In this document: piece by piece, positions 1 through 8,277 of the stretch | Numbering within the stretch: the stretch's first letter is position 1 | Layout of the letters: every line of letters starts with the position of its first letter | Origin: CAVPHV01 sp963821095 | Lineage (GTDB): Bacteria > Actinomycetota > Acidimicrobiia > Spongiisociales > UBA5794 | NCBI GenBank assembly: GCA_963821095.1 | Contig: CAWGCJ010000022.1 | Span: 62,001-126,000 of the forward strand | Direction of reading: 5' to 3' | DNA: 64,000 nt | Notes under the pieces: generated by a model | Told to the model about the DNA's origin: nothing | The model's input: only the letters and a program-made list of their open reading frames with translations | Database searches by the model: none | Made by a program: the position numbers and the translations under genes

Positions 1-2
1 GG

Positions 3-167
3 CTGCGCGCCGAGTGGGACCGACTCGAAATGCCCGAATCTGTCACCCGCCGGTTCCTCCACGACAACGCAGCAGACCTGCTCGGGCTCACCCCCGCCAT
101 GCCGGGGGAGGTGACCGAGGGTCTCGGCGACGAGGCCGGAGGTGGCAGCTCCGGCGAGCCGGGTTAG
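3..167 (+). CDS. Amidohydrolase family protein, C-terminal fragment
   Basis: Only the last 54 residues and the stop codon are in the window; the gene begins upstream. The readable tail contains RRFLHDNAADLLGL, which resembles the end of amidohydrolase-2 type TIM-barrel metal hydrolases, where the last barrel helix carries a conserved N-A-x-x-L-x-G/L signature. It closes with a Gly/Ser/Glu-rich extension of about 20 residues that is probably disordered. No catalytic metal ligands are visible because they lie in the missing part. It runs toward the convergent hydrolase gene, with about 65 bases between the two stops. Family assignment is by resemblance only; the substrate cannot be inferred. 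Confidence 0.55.
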   Translation: MRAEWDRLEMPESVTRRFLHDNAADLLGLTPAMPGEVTEGLGDEAGGGSSGEPG

Positions 168-231
168 CCGATTGCGCAAAGGCCGCAGCTCCCGGGAGTT
201 TCGTGGTCCGCTCCAGCGAGGCCGCCCGCCT

Positions 232-873
232 CTACCGCTCCGGGCGGAGGCAGGCGGCGCAAAGGGCATCGGCGACGAGGTCGCCGACCCGTTCCTCGCG
301 GAAGTTGAAGAAGTGGTCGCTGCCTTTGAAGACATGCACGGAGGCGCCGATCTGCTGTGCGTAGTCCTCGGTATCGGCGACGCTGCTGAACTGGTCGCGG
401 TCGCCGATGATGATCTGGCGGGTAGCGGGCAGCAGCGTGTCGGGGTCGGGCAGCCGGTATACGTCGTCGACGTGAACGGGTGGGGCGATGCCCACCCAGG
501 CGAAGGCGGCCTGCGCCTTGGCCTGCCATTTGAGTGAGGTGGCGGCGCCAAATGACCAGCCGGTGATCCCGATCGGCAGGTAGGGATAGCGCTCCCGGGC
601 GGCATCGACCGCAGCGCCGACGTCGTCGATCTCACCGACTCCGCTGTCCCATTCTCCGGATGAGGCGCCGACGCCGCGGAAGTTGAAGCGCAGCACCGCC
701 AGATCTCGTGCCACCAGCACATTGGTCACTCCGATCATCAGCGGCGCGGTCATCGTGCCGCGATGCTGGGGGTGGGGGTGGCAGAAGACGACCGCCGCCA
801 ACGGGCGGTCGGGCACGTCCCAGCGTGCTTCCAGGTCGGCACCCCCCGACGATTGCAGTCGAACGGGGATCAA
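232..873 (-). CDS. Alpha/beta hydrolase (serine hydrolase)
   Basis: Predicted 213-residue cytosolic alpha/beta hydrolase. The nucleophile elbow is GWSFGA with Ser107, preceded by an N-terminal strand with a CHPHPQ oxyanion-region motif and FNFRGVGASSG, typical of the small Xaa-Pro-peptidase-like or dienelactone-hydrolase-like group. The acid is probably Asp158 or Asp160 in IIGDRDQF and the base His187 in GSDHFF, so the triad looks complete. There is no signal peptide. The ATG overlaps the stop of the upstream gene by four bases, so the two are probably translationally coupled. Substrate unknown; esterase or lipase activity is the family expectation. Confidence 0.8.
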   Translation of the reverse strand: MIPVRLQSSGGADLEARWDVPDRPLAAVVFCHPHPQHRGTMTAPLMIGVTNVLVARDLAVLRFNFRGVGASSGEWDSGVGEIDDVGAAVDAARERYPYLPIGITGWSFGAATSLKWQAKAQAAFAWVGIAPPVHVDDVYRLPDPDTLLPATRQIIIGDRDQFSSVADTEDYAQQIGASVHVFKGSDHFFNFREERVGDLVADALCAACLRPER

Positions 874-1253
874 CCGCGCAGCGCTCCCTCAACCGAGTTC
901 TTGCGAGCCATGAACGCATCCTCGCCGAGCACGGGGCCGTCCGGCCCATAGACCCGCATGATGATCACGTCTCCGTCCGCAGGAGCTTCCGCCAGGATGT
1001 GGCGAGAAGCGCCGGCATCTGAGTCGAGGATCGTGGCCGGGTCCACCCGATCAACGATGCCAAACCAAGGTCCAGTCGGCGCGGGTTCATCAGCCCAGCG
1101 TCGGTACGCCGGTTTCAGCTCTCGCTCATTGCGCGGTCCCGAACCTGTGAGTTCGACTTCGTCTCCCTCGGTGGCTGCGCCGCGGCTCACGAAGGCAACG
1201 ACAACCTCACCTGAGGCAAGGGCCCTGAGATCGGGATTGGGGATCTGCACCAT
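870..1253 (-). CDS. Small conserved-looking protein of unknown function
   Basis: 127 residues, soluble, no signal peptide or membrane segment. It opens with PNPDLRALASGEVVVAF and continues with an acidic, proline-containing beta-rich stretch. This is faintly reminiscent of PUA/ASCH-type small beta-barrels, but the diagnostic ASCH GxKxxE motif is not present, so I do not assign it. It is the first gene of a two-gene unit: its stop overlaps the start of the alpha/beta hydrolase. The ATG lies seven bases downstream of a TAGCCT hexamer with no Shine-Dalgarno sequence, suggesting a leaderless transcript. The coding call rests on this promoter, the four-base overlap and codon use. Confidence 0.6.
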   Translation of the reverse strand: MVQIPNPDLRALASGEVVVAFVSRGAATEGDEVELTGSGPRNERELKPAYRRWADEPAPTGPWFGIVDRVDPATILDSDAGASRHILAEAPADGDVIIMRVYGPDGPVLGEDAFMARKNSVEGALRG

Positions 1254-1260
1254 CGGGCAG

Positions 1261-1266
1261 AGGCTA
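1261..1266 (-). promoter_or_regulatory. -10 hexamer of a leaderless promoter
   Basis: Read on the minus strand this is TAGCCT, seven bases before the ATG at 1253. That spacing puts transcription start at or next to the start codon. No clear -35 box is seen. It faces the plus-strand hexamer at 1306-1311 across a short divergent region. Confidence 0.5.
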
Positions 1267-1305
1267 CCGGGTGAAGGGAGTGGTGGATACGGCCGGGAAC
1301 GCCGC

Positions 1306-1311
1306 CATAAT
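1306..1311 (+). promoter_or_regulatory. -10 hexamer (CATAAT) of a leaderless promoter
   Basis: CATAAT ends seven bases before the ATG at 1319, the same geometry as several other hexamers in the window. No Shine-Dalgarno sequence precedes that ATG. It supports expression of the 28-residue ORF. Confidence 0.5.
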
Positions 1312-1318
1312 CCACCCC

Positions 1319-1405
1319 ATGCAGACCCGCTACCTCATCCTGGCCGCCCTCGTCACCGGCATGGCCATTCTCATCGCCGGTGCCCTCTGGTTCTCTCAGA
1401 TCTAA
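1319..1405 (+). CDS. 28-residue single-pass membrane microprotein
   Basis: The ORF begins MQTRYLILAALV and ends ALWFSQI. Almost the whole peptide is one hydrophobic helix of about 20 residues with a short basic N-terminus, so it should insert as a single membrane segment. It sits directly downstream of a CATAAT hexamer placed seven bases from the ATG, and about 70 bases upstream of the dihydrolipoamide dehydrogenase start. It is too short for routine gene callers. Function unknown. I favour it being real because of the promoter geometry and uninterrupted hydrophobicity, but homologues would be needed to confirm it. Confidence 0.45.
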   Translation: MQTRYLILAALVTGMAILIAGALWFSQI

Positions 1406-1472
1406 CGACCATGGTGGAGTACCTGCCACCGCTACGCTGGCGGTGACTGTGCCGACTGCTCTCGGAGGAACC

Positions 1473-2843
1473 GTGTACGACGTAGCCATTATCGGTGGTG
1501 GACCCGGGGGGTATGCCGCCGCCCTCTATGCCCACAATTTTGGTCTTTCCGTAGCCCTGGTTGAGAAGGACGAGGTCGGCGGTACCTGCCTACTGCGCGG
1601 CTGCATTCCGGCGAAGACCTGGCTGCAGACCGCAGACGTCTACTCGATCGTGGCCCGCTCCGCCGAATTCGGTGTGACGTCATCGCCACCGGAGATGGAC
1701 TGGCCGGCCGCCCTCGCTCGCAAGCAGCAGGTGGTCACCGGACTCGTCAACGGCCTCTCCGGTCTGCTCAAGTCTCGTGGGGTCGACATCATCGACGGCT
1801 ACGGGCGGCTGATCCACGGCGGGGTCGAGGTATCGGCCGCCGATGGCACCACCCGGCAGCTCGAGGCACGCAACGTGATCATCGCCACCGGTTCGGTACC
1901 GCGCAGCATTCCCGGCTATGACATCGACGGGACCCGCATCGTCACCTCCGACGAGGCGCTCGACTGGCCCGCCCAGCCGCGCCGGGTCGCCATCATCGGA
2001 GGGGGAGTCATCGGCTGCGAATTCGCCTCGCTCCTCAGCGACGTCGGGACAAAAGTTCATCTGTTCGAGGCGCTCGATTCGCTGCTCCCGGGTACGGAAC
2101 CCGAGGCCGTCAAAGTGCTCGAGCGGGAGTTCAAGAAGAAGAAGGTCAAGATCCACACCGCAACGATGGTGGGCCCTGCTCAGGTTGGAGAAGACGGAGT
2201 GGTAGTGCCATACGGCGATGACTCGGTTGAGGTCGAAGTTGTCCTTGTTGCCGTTGGGCGAGCCCCGGTCACGTCGGGCCTTGGCCTCGAGGAACAGGGG
2301 GTCACTCTCGACCAAGGGTTCGTCGTCGTCGACTTGGAGACCATGCAGACCAGCGCACCGGGCGTGTACGCCGTAGGCGACATCGTTGCCGGCGCCCCCC
2401 AGCTAGCCCATGCCGGTTTTGCCGAGGGCATTGCGGCCATCACTCACATCGCGACGGCCGCACCCGCCCCGGTGGACTACCGGGCGATTCCGCTGGTCGC
2501 CTACACCCATCCCGAGGTCGCGAGCGTTGGGCTCACCGAGGCAGCAGCTCGGGAGGCAGGGATCGAGATCGAGGTTTCGAGCCATGGGATGCGTGGCGTA
2601 GGCCGCGCCATCATCCAGGGACAAACCGGCGGCGTCGTCAAGATCATCAACGAAAAGGACGGGCCGATCATCGGGGCCACTGTCGCCGGGCCCGCTGCCG
2701 GCGAGATGATCCATGAGCTGATGTACGTGGTTGCGTGGGAGGCGCTGCCTGTAGAGGCTGCGGCGTTCATCCACGCGCATCCGACGGTGTCGGAGGCGAT
2801 CGGCGAGACGTTGCTGTCCGCCAGCGGTAAATCCCTGCATTGA
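1473..2843 (+). CDS. lpdA: Dihydrolipoamide dehydrogenase (E3)
   Basis: FAD-dependent enzyme that reoxidises dihydrolipoyl groups on 2-oxoacid dehydrogenase complexes and reduces NAD. The GTG start at 1473 follows GGAGGAA and gives 456 residues, the usual family size; longer readings lack a ribosome site. The N-terminus is an FAD Rossmann motif (IIGGGPGGYAAAL). The redox disulfide is Cys39/Cys44 in GGTCLLRGCIPAK. A second dinucleotide fold (IIGGGVIGCEFASLL) binds NAD. The C-terminal dimer interface carries HAHPTVSEAIGE, supplying the catalytic His-Glu pair. The E2 gene lies 60 bases downstream and a lipoate synthesis gene follows, so this is a lipoyl-enzyme operon. Confidence 0.95.
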   Translation: MYDVAIIGGGPGGYAAALYAHNFGLSVALVEKDEVGGTCLLRGCIPAKTWLQTADVYSIVARSAEFGVTSSPPEMDWPAALARKQQVVTGLVNGLSGLLKSRGVDIIDGYGRLIHGGVEVSAADGTTRQLEARNVIIATGSVPRSIPGYDIDGTRIVTSDEALDWPAQPRRVAIIGGGVIGCEFASLLSDVGTKVHLFEALDSLLPGTEPEAVKVLEREFKKKKVKIHTATMVGPAQVGEDGVVVPYGDDSVEVEVVLVAVGRAPVTSGLGLEEQGVTLDQGFVVVDLETMQTSAPGVYAVGDIVAGAPQLAHAGFAEGIAAITHIATAAPAPVDYRAIPLVAYTHPEVASVGLTEAAAREAGIEIEVSSHGMRGVGRAIIQGQTGGVVKIINEKDGPIIGATVAGPAAGEMIHELMYVVAWEALPVEAAAFIHAHPTVSEAIGETLLSASGKSLH

Positions 2844-2903
2844 TGCCAGGTTTGTGGTCTCGTGGAAGCTAAGTTGCAGGTGGCCAACAAGGAGTACTGA
2901 AGC

Positions 2904-4599
2904 ATGGCGGTTACGGTCACGATGCCCCAACTCGGGGAGACGGTCACCGAAGGGACAATCCTGAGCTGGGCTAAACAGCCGGGAGACATGGTCGAGGAGG
3001 ACGAGGTACTCCTCGAGATCTCGACCGACAAGGTCGACACCGAAGTCCCCTCGCCGGCAGCAGGTGTGCTGCAGGAGATCCTCGTGGCTGAGGGTGAAAC
3101 GGTGAGCGTCGGCACCCCGCTTGCGGTGCTGGCCGAGCAGGGCGAAGCCGCGGCAGCTGCCGCTCCGGCGGTTGTGGAGCCCGAACCGATCAGTGCTCCT
3201 GAACCCGTCGTCACCCTTGAAGCCGCGACGCCACCTTCGCCACCCGAACCGGTTGAGGCACCAGCCCCACCTGTCGTCGAACCGGTCGCGACCCCCGCCT
3301 CCACTCCAGAGCCGGTACCGAGGTCCCTGCCGCAGCGGCGGCCGCCGCTTTCGCGCCCGAGCCGGTACCGAGGCCCCTGCCGCAGCGGCGGCAGCGTCGA
3401 CCTTCTCGGCGCCATCCTCCGTTTCCGGGGCGCCGCGCCGCAGCGTCCTCTCGCCGGTTGTCCGCCGGTTGGCGGCCGAGCACGACGTCGACCTCGATCG
3501 AGTGCCCGGCACCGGTGAGGGTGGGCGAATCACCCGAAAAGACGTCATGGACTTTGTTGCCGGGCGCACGGAACCGTCGGCGCCTTCGCTCACCTCGATC
3601 GCAATGCCCCCCGCCGACGAGCCCAAGGTCGAGATCGAGCCTTCGGCTCCGCCGGTGCCGCTCGAACCCGTCGCTGTGGCCCCCGCGCCGGTCCCACCCC
3701 CACCTGAGCCCCCACGGACCGTGCCGGCTGCGCCGCCCGCGGCCGTACCACCGCCTCCGGCACCTGCCCCGCCACCCGCTCCCAAGCCGGCGCCGACGCC
3801 CCCGGCTCCGTCTGCTCCAGCTCCGTCTGCTCCGTCTGCTCCGGCTCCGGCTGTCCCTGCAGGAATCCCGGTTGCGGCGGGCGACGAGATCATCGACCTC
3901 AGCCGGTTGCGTCGTCGCATCGCGGAGAACATGGTGCAGGCCAAGCACGACGCTGCTCATGTCTGGGCCTCGATCGAGGTCGACTACGAGAGGGTGGAGA
4001 GGGTCCGCCAGGCCCACAAGGTCGAGTTCAAAGAGCGCGAGGGCTATTCGCTGACCTACCTGCCGTTCATCGCCCGAGCGACCATGGACGCCCTGAAGGC
4101 GTATCCGGCCGTCAACAGCTCCTTCTACCTGGATGAGGGCAAACAGGTATTCCACGGCAGCATCCATCTCGGGATCGCCGTCGACATGAACCAGCAAGGC
4201 CTGGTGGTGGTGACCGTTCGCAGCGCCGACGAGAAGCGGATGTCGGCGTTGGCGCGCGATATCCGCACCATGGCGATCAAGGCCCGCGACGGCAAGATCA
4301 CCCCCGACGACGTGACCGGCAGCACCTTCACCATCACCAACCCGGGTCCGTATGGTTCGTTCATGACGAACCCCGTCATCAACATGCCCAATGTCGCCAT
4401 CCTGTCGACCGATACGGTGACCAAGCGACCCGTCGTGGTCGAACTGCCCGATGGCAGCGACAGCATCGCCATCCACCACATCGGGTACCTCGGGCTCACC
4501 TGGGACCATCGAGCGTTCGATGGCTCGACTGCGGTGCTCTTCCTCAACCGGATCCGGGAGAACCTCGAAACCTGGGATTGGGAGCAGGAGCTGGCGTGA
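2904..4599 (+). CDS. sucB: 2-oxoacid dehydrogenase E2 (dihydrolipoamide acyltransferase), interrupted by a frame change
   Basis: E2 core of a pyruvate, 2-oxoglutarate or branched-chain dehydrogenase complex. The N-terminal lipoyl domain (residues 1-80) has Lys43 in STDKVDTE. A Pro/Ala/Glu linker follows, then an E3-binding domain (SPVVRRLAAEHDVDL, near 3440-3560), a second Pro/Ala linker, and the catalytic acyltransferase domain with DHRAFDG supplying the active-site His/Asp. The domains lie in two frames. The first frame runs open to 3518 and the second opens at 3121, so the frame changes inside the first linker. Restoring one base in each of two 50-base repeat units (near 3320 and 3370) would give about 565 residues with an ordinary Ala-rich linker. 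It could be residual sequencing error or real decay. Which 2-oxoacid is used is not decidable here. Confidence 0.85.
3309..3391 (+). repeat. Two 50-base repeat units in the E2 linker
   Basis: A block starting GAGCCGGTACCGAGG recurs 50 bases later with only one mismatch over the first 31 bases. Each copy contains the palindrome CGGTACCG. Fifty is not a multiple of three, so the repeat length itself displaces the reading frame. Reading each unit with one extra base after CGGTACC would give Pro-Glu-x-Pro-Ala-rich sequence in both. Confidence 0.75.
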
Positions 4600-6266
4600 G
4601 CCCAGTTCAAGTCGAAGCTGCAGAGCGGTGGCGGGTCCGCTGGCTCGGTCGGCTGCCGTACGGCGAGGCCTGGGACCTGCAACGCGCCATTTGGGAGGGT
4701 CGGACCACCGGGAGAACGGTCGACGACTATTTGTTGCTGCTCGAGCATCCCCACACCTACACGGTGGGCCGCAACGGCGACGGTTCGAACCTGATCACGT
4801 CGCCGGATCGGCTGGCAGAGCTCGATGCCGAGCTGCACCACGTCGACCGTGGCGGCGACATCACCTATCACGGTCCCGGCCAACTCGTCGGCTACCCGAT
4901 CCTCGCCGTCCCGCGGCTGCCTCGCGGTTTCGACATGGTCGGCCACGTGCGCCGCATCGAGCAGATGCTCATCGCAACCCTGGCGGACCTCGGGGTCGAG
5001 GCCTGGGCCGAGGAGGGCTACACCGGGGTGTGGACCAGTCGCGGCAAGGTCGCCGCCATCGGCGTGCGTGTGGCCGCGGGCGTCTCGATGCACGGCTTTG
5101 CGCTCAATGTCGAGCCGGACCTCGCCTACTTCGGTCACATCGTTCCGTGTGGCATTGCGGACCGGCCCGTGACTTCGATCTCCGATTTACTCGGCCGCTC
5201 CGTGACGCTGGAAGAGGCCGTTACCGCGCTACTGCCGCACGCCGAGGCGATCTTTGGGCCGGACCGATCCGAAGTCCAGCTCGGAGCCTTTTCTCGGGGC
5301 TCTCGCCGGACGGCGTTTGACGTCGATCAGATGGTCGCGGCAGGTGTGTTCTCGCCACGTTCGCAAGATGAGGCGCCGATCGCGATCCGGGGATTGCTGG
5401 CCGGCGAACCGGAACGGCCCGAGTGGATGCGAGTCAAAGCCGACCTTTCCACCGAGGGCTACCGCGACCTCAAGAAGCTGATGCGAGGGCTCGAACTCAA
5501 CACGGTGTGCGAGGAAGCCAAGTGTCCCAACATCTACGAATGCTGGGAAGCGGGGACCGCCACCTTGATGTTGCTCGGTGATCGCTGCACCAGGGCCTGC
5601 GCCTTCTGCGACGTCACAACCGGTCGCCCCGGCGAGGTTGATGTGGGTGAACCCGCTCGCGCCGCCGAGGCGGTGGCCGCCATGGGGCTGCGCCATGCGG
5701 TGCTCACATCGGTGAACCGTGATGATCTGCCCGATGGCGGAGCCTTCATCTTCGAGCAAACGATCAAAGAGATCCGGGCTCGGGTCCCAGACTGCGACAT
5801 CGAGGTGCTCATTCCCGACTTCAAGGGCGAGTCGGCGCCGCTGGAGGCGGTGATGGGGGCCGAACCAGCCGTGCTCAACCACAACACCGAGACCGTTTTG
5901 CGCTTGCAGCGGGACATCCGAACCGCGGCAAACTACGGGCGGTCGCTGACTTTGCTGGCGCGGGCCAAATGGTTGCGGCCCGAAGGGAGCGTCAAATCCG
6001 GGCTCATCGTCGGCATGGGGGAAACCGAGGACGAGGTGCTCGGCGCCCTGGCCGACCTGCGCGCGGTGGGCGTCGACATCGTTACGATCGGCCAGTACCT
6101 GCGGCCTACCGCCCGCCATCGCCCGATCGACCGCTACGTGCATCCCGACGAGTTTGACCGCTACCGAAAGGAAGGGGGGCGTCTCGGCATCGGCTATATC
6201 GAATCGGGACCGCTGGTACGGTCCTCTTATCACGCCCGTGACTCCCTGGCAGGAGCAACACCATGA
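4596..6266 (+). CDS. lipB-lipA: LipB-LipA fusion: octanoyltransferase plus lipoyl synthase
   Basis: One 556-residue polypeptide carries both steps of de novo lipoylation. Residues about 1-225 are LipB, which transfers octanoate from acyl carrier protein to target lysines: RGGDITYHGPGQLVGY near residue 85, the KVAAIGVR lysine, and Cys185 in VPCGIAD. Residues about 270-556 are LipA, a radical-SAM sulfur-insertion enzyme. It has an auxiliary-cluster motif Cys305-x4-Cys310-x5-Cys316, a radical-SAM motif Cys331-x3-Cys335-x2-Cys338, and a C-terminal RSSYHA. A linker of about 45 residues joins them with no stop or start signal. The GTG overlaps the E2 stop, with GGAGCAGGAG upstream. The enzyme would modify the E2 encoded next to it. 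Confidence 0.93.
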   Translation: MSPVQVEAAERWRVRWLGRLPYGEAWDLQRAIWEGRTTGRTVDDYLLLLEHPHTYTVGRNGDGSNLITSPDRLAELDAELHHVDRGGDITYHGPGQLVGYPILAVPRLPRGFDMVGHVRRIEQMLIATLADLGVEAWAEEGYTGVWTSRGKVAAIGVRVAAGVSMHGFALNVEPDLAYFGHIVPCGIADRPVTSISDLLGRSVTLEEAVTALLPHAEAIFGPDRSEVQLGAFSRGSRRTAFDVDQMVAAGVFSPRSQDEAPIAIRGLLAGEPERPEWMRVKADLSTEGYRDLKKLMRGLELNTVCEEAKCPNIYECWEAGTATLMLLGDRCTRACAFCDVTTGRPGEVDVGEPARAAEAVAAMGLRHAVLTSVNRDDLPDGGAFIFEQTIKEIRARVPDCDIEVLIPDFKGESAPLEAVMGAEPAVLNHNTETVLRLQRDIRTAANYGRSLTLLARAKWLRPEGSVKSGLIVGMGETEDEVLGALADLRAVGVDIVTIGQYLRPTARHRPIDRYVHPDEFDRYRKEGGRLGIGYIESGPLVRSSYHARDSLAGATP

Positions 6267-7366
6267 CCGAAGTCCCGACATTCGACTACGCCGGACGGGT
6301 AGCGCGGGCTCGCGTCGCAATGGAGGGCTTCGGCATCGAAGTGATGCTCGCCTCGCTGGGATCGGAGCTTCCCTACCTCACGGGGTACCAGGCCATGCCA
6401 CTGGAGCGCCTCACGATGGCGGTGATTCCTCGGGACGGAGATGCCACGCTGGTGGTGCCGGAACTCGAGGCGCCCCGGGTAGAGCGCCACGACGATGTCT
6501 TCGACGTACTTGCCTGGGGCGAGACCGAGAACCCCATCGAGATCGTCGCGAGCCTGATCGGCTCGCGGACCCGGGCTGCAATCGGCGACCGCACCTGGGC
6601 CGTGTTCTTATTGGAGCTTCAGAGAGCTTTGCCGGCGATTGAGTTCACGTCGGCCCGCGACTTGACGGCCGCGCTGCGGCTGATCAAGGAGCCGGCCGAG
6701 ATCGACCTGCTGCGGCGGGCGGCCGAGGCCGTCGATCGAGTCGCGGCTCGTCTGGCGGCCCACCACTTCGCCGGCAAGACCGAACGTCGCCTTTCTCGAG
6801 AAGTGATCGATATGACCCAGGAGGAAGGGTGCGAAACGGTTGACTTCGCCATCGTGGCTTCGGGGCCAAACGGTGCCTCTCCGCACCACGAACCCGATGA
6901 GCGGGTCATCGGCGCCGGCGACAGCGTGGTGATCGACTTCGGGGGAACGATCCACGGCTACCACTCGGACACCACGCGGACCTTTCACGTTGGCGAGCCG
7001 GGTGCGGACTACCGCGAGGTGCACGAGGTGGTACGCCGGGCCCAAGCTGCCGGTGCCGATGCGGTTCGGCCGGGGATCGAAGCCCAAGCCGTCGACGCCG
7101 TGGCCCGGACCATCATCAGCGACGCCGGCTACGGCGACTACTTCATCCATCGGCTCGGCCATGGGATCGGTCTCGACGCCCACGAGGACCCGTATCTGGT
7201 GACCGGAAACTCCCAGCACCTCGAGCCGGGAATGACGTTCTCCATCGAGCCCGGTATCTACCTGCCCGGCCGGTTTGGGGTTCGGATCGAGGACATCGTG
7301 GTCTGCACCGAGGCAGGGGTCGATCGGCTCAATCGATCGCCCCGGGAGTTGGTCGTCGTTTCCTAG
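6263..7366 (+). CDS. pepQ: Xaa-Pro aminopeptidase/dipeptidase, M24 family
   Basis: 367-residue cytosolic metallopeptidase of the creatinase/Xaa-Pro peptidase group, which removes residues next to proline. An N-terminal creatinase-like domain covers roughly residues 1-130. The pita-bread catalytic domain follows with the five metal ligands in recognisable motifs: VIDFGGTIHGYHSDTTRTF (two Asp), HRLGHGIGLDAHE (His), FSIEPGIYLPG (Glu) and VRIEDIV (Glu). The ATG overlaps the LipA stop codon and a GGAG lies upstream, so it is the last gene of the lipoylation operon. Whether it is an aminopeptidase or a dipeptidase cannot be told from these motifs. Confidence 0.9.
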   Translation: MTEVPTFDYAGRVARARVAMEGFGIEVMLASLGSELPYLTGYQAMPLERLTMAVIPRDGDATLVVPELEAPRVERHDDVFDVLAWGETENPIEIVASLIGSRTRAAIGDRTWAVFLLELQRALPAIEFTSARDLTAALRLIKEPAEIDLLRRAAEAVDRVAARLAAHHFAGKTERRLSREVIDMTQEEGCETVDFAIVASGPNGASPHHEPDERVIGAGDSVVIDFGGTIHGYHSDTTRTFHVGEPGADYREVHEVVRRAQAAGADAVRPGIEAQAVDAVARTIISDAGYGDYFIHRLGHGIGLDAHEDPYLVTGNSQHLEPGMTFSIEPGIYLPGRFGVRIEDIVVCTEAGVDRLNRSPRELVVVS

Positions 7367-7482
7367 TGGTGGCTCGCCGATAGACCGTTCCGGCTGAGGC
7401 GATTGGCCCTAGCGGGCATCGGACTCCGGCGCGAGCGTTGGGGCAGAATCCGGAAAAGAATGTTGCGGCTCCAGGAGTGATC

Positions 7483-8190
7483 ATGTGGCTGCCGGCTCTA
7501 TTCCTGTGTTTCTCTCCCGAGGTCGACGTTGCCGCGGGGATCGTGGTCGGCGCGCTTGGCGTTGATGCGGTGCGTCACTCCACCAACCGCCGCTACCTCG
7601 GTCTTTCCCTCATCCCGCTGGTACTGGGGATCCACCAACTGGTCGAGGCGGTGGCGTGGTGGGGACTGCAAGGAAAGGTGGACCCTGCCACCGGTGAGTC
7701 GGCGGTCACGCTGTACTTGGCGCTGGCGTTTGTGATCGTTCCGCTCCTGGTTCCAGTCGCCGTCATCGGCATCGAGCCCGAGGCGCGCCGGCGGCGGTGG
7801 ATGATGTCCTCAGCCGTTGCCGGCTGTGTAGCGGCAAGCGTGCTGGCTCAAGCATTGGCCGAAGGCCCGGTACGGGCAGCTATCGGTGGGCGCTACATCG
7901 CCTACTCGGTTGACCTCGAACACGGCGGTCTCATTGTGGTGCTCTACGTGGTCGCCACCTGCGTCCCGCTGCTCATGTCCAGTCATCGGCGGCTCGTCAC
8001 CTTCGGCGCGGCGAATATCGTCGTCGTCGCCGGCCTTTCGTGGCTCCAGGGCACCGGTCTCATCTCGCTGTGGTGTGCCTGGGCTGCGGTGGGGAGCATC
8101 GTGATCGCGGCGTACGTGAGGTCGGCGGCCGGACGCCCCTCGGGTCCGGGGTCCGGTCACAGGCTGCCGCGCCGGTCCATCATCGCCTGA
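7483..8190 (+). CDS. DUF6629-like polytopic membrane protein
   Basis: 235 residues if started at the ATG at 7483, which has CCAGGAG six bases upstream; a TTG further upstream has no ribosome site. Seven or so hydrophobic helices are visible, with the pattern LCFSPEVDVAAGIVVGALGV at the N-terminus and LGIHQLVEAVAW in the third helix. These resemble the DUF6629 family, in which a CFSPEAD-like start and a HQLVEA motif recur. The C-terminal 20 residues are Arg/Ser/Gly-rich and probably cytoplasmic. Function is unknown in the family. It stands alone between the peptidase and the phosphodiesterase-like gene. Confidence 0.75.
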   Translation: MWLPALFLCFSPEVDVAAGIVVGALGVDAVRHSTNRRYLGLSLIPLVLGIHQLVEAVAWWGLQGKVDPATGESAVTLYLALAFVIVPLLVPVAVIGIEPEARRRRWMMSSAVAGCVAASVLAQALAEGPVRAAIGGRYIAYSVDLEHGGLIVVLYVVATCVPLLMSSHRRLVTFGAANIVVVAGLSWLQGTGLISLWCAWAAVGSIVIAAYVRSAAGRPSGPGSGHRLPRRSIIA

Positions 8191-8277
8191 TGGTTGGTGC
8201 TGCGCTGCCAACCCCTCGAGCTGAGTTGGCGTAAGGTCTGACCACTCGTTCATTCGTCTCGGACTAGGAGCATCCCG

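Noticed and set aside
2403..3944. Minus-strand ORF of 513 codons rich in Gly and Ala
   Set aside because: It is the complement of the Pro/Ala-rich E2 linkers and part of E3, so its composition is a mirror of those repeats.
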